Assembly: GCA_900317945.1 (NCBI GenBank)
Contig: ONIT01000016.1
Coordinates: 1 to 34,947, forward strand
DNA length: 34,947 bases
Direction: 5' to 3'
Source of the DNA: an uncultured Pseudomonadota bacterium
Lineage (GTDB): Bacteria; Pseudomonadota; Gammaproteobacteria; Enterobacterales; Succinivibrionaceae
Shown here: positions 32,157-34,947 of the stretch, piece by piece
Layout: the number at the start of each line of letters is the position of its first letter
How positions within the stretch are numbered: position 1 is the first letter of the stretch
Program-made: the position numbers and the translations under genes
Notes under the pieces: generated by a model
What the model saw: only the letters and a program-made list of their open reading frames with translations
Databases searched by the model: none
Told to the model about the DNA's origin: nothing

Positions 32157-33944
32157 ATGCTTGAAAGACTGAACGGGCTGCAGCGCGCCACGCTCGTGCT
32201 CACGGCAATCATTACAGCGATGTCCGCGGCGGCGCCGCTCTTCCCGGTCCTCAGCAGGACGGTTACGGGAAACGCCTACAACATGGCCGTGCTCACCGCC
32301 GTGCCGTTCCTCCTCACCGTCTGCTTCCTCAACGAGAGGAACTCGTTCGCGATCTTCACCGGGAAGATCTTCCGGCCGCTCCTAATTGTGCTTCTCCTCT
32401 CGCCGGTGCCGCTCATCGCCCATTTCAGCACCTCAGGCGCTGCAGGGCTCAGCGGCATCATCTCCTTCGGCTTCATCATCCTCATGCTCTTCGCGTACCT
32501 TCAGAACGGGACCTGCTGGCAGATGAGGAGGGGGCTCCTCTACGCGGTTACGGCAGGTCTCGCCATAGCGGTACTCCCCGCGCACCTCGGGCTCTTCGGC
32601 TCCGAGATCTTCACTGAGAACGGCAGGATCATCGGAGGCGCGGCCACCTCTGAGATCCTGACAGGCGAGATTGTGGCGCTCACCTCGGTCTCTTTCTATC
32701 TCCTGGGCTTCGAGCGCGAGTCGGTCATGCCCCGGAGCGCGCTTGCCGCCGCAGGCGCGGCCGTCGGCGTTTCCTCTGCCGTAATCACCTGGTCGGCGCT
32801 CGCCATTTTCTGGGCCATTGTCATACCCTTTGCCTGCGCCATCATCCTGGTGCGGAGGCGGAGCCCGAAAAACGCCCTCTTTGCCGTAATCCTGGCGGCC
32901 GCGTCAGGAGGCGCCGCCCTTCTTGAGCTCGCGGCGGCAGGCTCAATGCCCCATCTTTCAGCGCTCTGGCAGAGCGTCTCCGGGGGAGCGCGCTTCTCCC
33001 TCCTATCCGCCGTGTCAGAGACGCCCTTCACCGGCTCAGGCTACGGCACTGCCCTTTATAACTATCTCCACCTGGTGCCCGCCTCAGGAGAGAGCGTGCC
33101 GCACGTAACGCACTCGGCGGTCTCCGCGCTCATCGGCGGCGCCGGAGCGGTCGGCGTGCTGATGCTCCTCGCGGCGCTCTGGGCGCTGCTCAGGGTCATC
33201 GCGTTCAACCGCTGCCCGGCGACGCTCCGCATAGGCTTTGCCTTCCTCATCCTCCCGCCCGCCTCGGTGCTCACGCTTACGGACGCCTACATCGACATCA
33301 GCCTCTCTCTCGTATTCGCCGCGTTCCTCTTCAACTCGGCAGGCGCCGACTACCGGAGCGTTACGGTGCACCCGGTGGAGAAGGTGCTCTTCGGCAAGCT
33401 CTCCTGGGTGTTCGCGGCCGGGATCGCGGTCTTCTTCTCGACTGCCGCGTACACCTCCTTTGAGATAAGGACCATGCTCCGGAACGACGTCTTCAACAGC
33501 AGGACCGCAAACTTCATCAACCCGGCGCTCTTTGTCGGCGACACTGACCGGATTTACTGGAAGAACATCTTCCGCTCCTCCATCGGGCTCGTCTTCTCCG
33601 GACAGGAGGAGCTCAGGGACTACATCGACACCTACGGCAGGCGGCTCACCCGGACGAACCCCTCAGGCGCGAACTTCGAGAACACCATCAGAGCCATGGT
33701 CAGGATCAGCCGCAGCGATGAGGCCGCCGATACGGCAGCTCTCGCGTCGAGGCTCTTCCCTGACCAGAGGCTCCGCTTCGAGAAAGCACTCATAAAGCCT
33801 CACAACTACGCCGACTCAGCGTGGCAGAGGGAAAGGCTCCGCCAGGTGTTCAGCGGCTGGAAGGGCGAGGACGTTATCAGGCAGCGCTCCGACAGCATGG
33901 CGGAAAGCGCGGCCGCAAAGGATCAGAAGGACGGAAAGCAATAA
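32157..33944 (+). CDS. O-antigen ligase/polymerase-like multi-pass membrane protein
   Basis: This is a 595-residue protein. About eleven or twelve hydrophobic helices fill residues 1-430; then comes a soluble C-terminal part of about 165 residues, rich in Arg, Asp and Ala. The pattern near GSGYGTALYNYLHLVP and VTHSAVSALIGGAGAVGV is like the periplasmic loop and following helix of the WaaL/Wzy/PglL superfamily, which joins glycans to lipid A or proteins. Overall similarity is weak and no glycan genes are adjacent, so substrate is unknown. AAGGAGACAGAG precedes the start. The SIMPL-domain gene follows 13 bp downstream, probably co-transcribed. Confidence 0.65.
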   Translation: MLERLNGLQRATLVLTAIITAMSAAAPLFPVLSRTVTGNAYNMAVLTAVPFLLTVCFLNERNSFAIFTGKIFRPLLIVLLLSPVPLIAHFSTSGAAGLSGIISFGFIILMLFAYLQNGTCWQMRRGLLYAVTAGLAIAVLPAHLGLFGSEIFTENGRIIGGAATSEILTGEIVALTSVSFYLLGFERESVMPRSALAAAGAAVGVSSAVITWSALAIFWAIVIPFACAIILVRRRSPKNALFAVILAAASGGAALLELAAAGSMPHLSALWQSVSGGARFSLLSAVSETPFTGSGYGTALYNYLHLVPASGESVPHVTHSAVSALIGGAGAVGVLMLLAALWALLRVIAFNRCPATLRIGFAFLILPPASVLTLTDAYIDISLSLVFAAFLFNSAGADYRSVTVHPVEKVLFGKLSWVFAAGIAVFFSTAAYTSFEIRTMLRNDVFNSRTANFINPALFVGDTDRIYWKNIFRSSIGLVFSGQEELRDYIDTYGRRLTRTNPSGANFENTIRAMVRISRSDEAADTAALASRLFPDQRLRFEKALIKPHNYADSAWQRERLRQVFSGWKGEDVIRQRSDSMAESAAAKDQKDGKQ

Positions 33945-33957
33945 AGGGAGTGACGCA

Positions 33958-34659
33958 ATGAAGTACTTTACCGCAGTAATCTGCTCGCTTATCGTGTCAG
34001 CCGGCATCTTTGCCGGGCTCTACAGCGGCTCGGTGAGCCTTCTGAAGAGCTCGCAGATCTTCTCCACAGGCACCAGGACCGTTACGGTGAAGGGCCTTGC
34101 CGAGAAAATCGTGGACGCGGACCGTAAGCGCCTCAGGTTCACCATAAGGAGAGCCGGGAATGACCTGGAGCAGCTCAGGCAGGACTTCAGCAATGACCGG
34201 AAGCAGGCCGTTGACGCGCTCAGCGCCATGGGCTACACAGAGGGCGAGATATTCGCCTCCAACGCCCTCATCACCGACAGAAGCAACGACGAGTACGTCT
34301 CGAAGGACTCCATCGAGATCGGGCGCTACACCGGCTCCGTAACCTTCACCGTCATCGTGAGCTCCCCGAAGGAGCTCCCCATAAAGCTCCTTGACGAGCT
34401 CTCGATGAAGGGCGTCGGCATCGACGGCATCAGCGCCGAGTATGAGTTCACCGGGCTCAACGCCGTGAAGCCGCAGCTCATCGAGGAGGCGACCAAGAAC
34501 GCGAGGGCCTCCGCCGAGAAGTTCGCGAAGGACAGCGGCTCAAGCAAGATCAAGACCGCGAACCAGGGCCAGATCACGGTAGAGGCCGCAGACGAGTCCA
34601 CCCCGCAGAAAAAGAAGATCCGCGTGGTCTCCACTGTCGTGTACTTCCTGAACGACTGA
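33958..34659 (+). CDS. SIMPL (DUF541) domain protein, membrane-anchored
   Basis: This is a 233-residue protein with one N-terminal membrane helix (residues 4-28), probably an uncleaved signal anchor, and a SIMPL domain over about 40-230. Typical features are the opening strand TRTVTVKGLAEKIVDAD, the middle SNALITDR and the TxKNARASAEKFAKDSG helix near 178-194. Bacterial relatives (e.g. YggE-like) are envelope proteins linked to stress tolerance, but the biochemical role is not established. It starts 13 bp after the O-antigen-ligase-like gene (GGAG 10 nt upstream) and is followed by a strong terminator. Confidence 0.88.
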   Translation: MKYFTAVICSLIVSAGIFAGLYSGSVSLLKSSQIFSTGTRTVTVKGLAEKIVDADRKRLRFTIRRAGNDLEQLRQDFSNDRKQAVDALSAMGYTEGEIFASNALITDRSNDEYVSKDSIEIGRYTGSVTFTVIVSSPKELPIKLLDELSMKGVGIDGISAEYEFTGLNAVKPQLIEEATKNARASAEKFAKDSGSSKIKTANQGQITVEAADESTPQKKKIRVVSTVVYFLND

Positions 34660-34677
34660 GCCTCTGGCACGATGCAC

Positions 34678-34704
34678 GGGCCGCCTTAAGGGCGGCCTTT
34701 TTTG
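34678..34704 (+). terminator. Rho-independent terminator
   Basis: GGCCGCC pairs with GGCGGCC around a TTAAG loop and is followed by a run of six or more T. It ends the two-gene plus-strand unit. Confidence 0.92.
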
Positions 34705-34902
34705 TTGCCGCTCCCGCCCGACAATGCATCGCTCAGTGTCCTGGCAGAGGCCAGGGAAGGGATTTTCCCCGTTTTTGTCCTCAGTCATTTTTAGCTGAAG
34801 TTAAGCGTGATCTGTGATGAAAGTCTCCTTATTAGTGTTAAAATCACTGATCATCAGAAAAAAACAAAACTGGCGGCCAGAGGCCGCACACGGAGGATAT
34901 AT

Positions 34903-34947
34903 ATGACAGATTCCATGCAGCCTGCTGAGCATATCAGCGACGTTCTC
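34903..34947 (+). CDS. Start of an unidentified gene, cut by the window edge
   Basis: ATG at 34903 is preceded by CGGAGGATATAT, a strong ribosome site. The first 15 codons read MTDSMQPAEHISDVL and then the window ends. The 200 bp before it contain A/T-rich sequence (TTAGTGTTAAAATCAC) that may include its promoter. The family cannot be judged from 15 residues. Confidence 0.6.
   Translation, partial: MTDSMQPAEHISDVL

Noticed and set aside
34793..34825. Partial resemblance (CTGAA..TTAAGC..GATC..TGATGAAA) to the 81-bp repeats
   Set aside because: Only short pieces match and spacing differs; it is too weak to call a third copy.
34800..34860. Possible CRP or FNR site before the last gene
   Set aside because: Only a TGTGA half-site and imperfect TGATCA-like palindromes are present; no full consensus.

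Overview
The window is a high-G+C Gammaproteobacterial chromosome segment. The core genes point there: pilT and pilU in tandem, divergent from yggS and proC. The mixture of core and accessory genes would suit a rumen/gut type such as the Succinivibrionaceae, but that family-level guess is weak. No rRNA or tRNA gene was seen.

Layout. (1) 1-97 is the 3' end (domains V and VI) of a group II intron whose body lies outside the window; it is followed by a TSUP/TauE-type transporter on the minus strand. (2) About 983-3171 is a mobile, visibly lower-G+C patch. It holds a solitary HipA-like kinase gene and a decayed ISAs1-family transposase, bracketed by two ~81-bp direct repeats that are about 90% identical. 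(3) 3270-23672 is a 20-kb block of seven minus-strand genes. In transcription order they are Sel1-repeat giant B (1531 aa), Sel1-repeat giant A (1672 aa), an SF1/Upf1-like helicase, a PIN-domain protein, a coiled-coil protein, a ClpB-like AAA+ ATPase and a NrdG-like radical-SAM protein. The last five are coupled by overlaps or very short gaps. The two giants share an N-terminal domain, and each has its own promoter-like -10 box. This block is the best candidate for an undescribed system. It combines nucleic-acid helicase, nuclease, unfoldase, radical-SAM and scaffold modules. (4) 23973-27797 is conserved core: pilU, pilT, yggS, proC. (5) 27896-31932 is a cell-envelope island: two CAP/SCP lipoproteins, a small lipoprotein that copies the promoter and signal peptide of one of them, a voltage-gated-type cation channel, and two tiny membrane peptides with Ser/Asp/Gly tails. 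Three of these genes share a palindromic promoter element. (6) 32157-34659 is an O-antigen-ligase-like membrane protein followed by a SIMPL-domain protein, a strong terminator, and the first 15 codons of another gene.

How the genes may work together (inference). The seven-gene block reads as one cytoplasmic machine. The helicase would act on RNA or DNA, the PIN protein would cut it, the ClpB-like motor would remodel protein, the radical-SAM enzyme would modify or activate a partner, and the Sel1 giants would serve as scaffolds. It could be a defence or stress system or a ribonucleoprotein quality-control system; the sequence alone does not decide. The envelope island looks like a co-regulated surface regulon built by local duplication.
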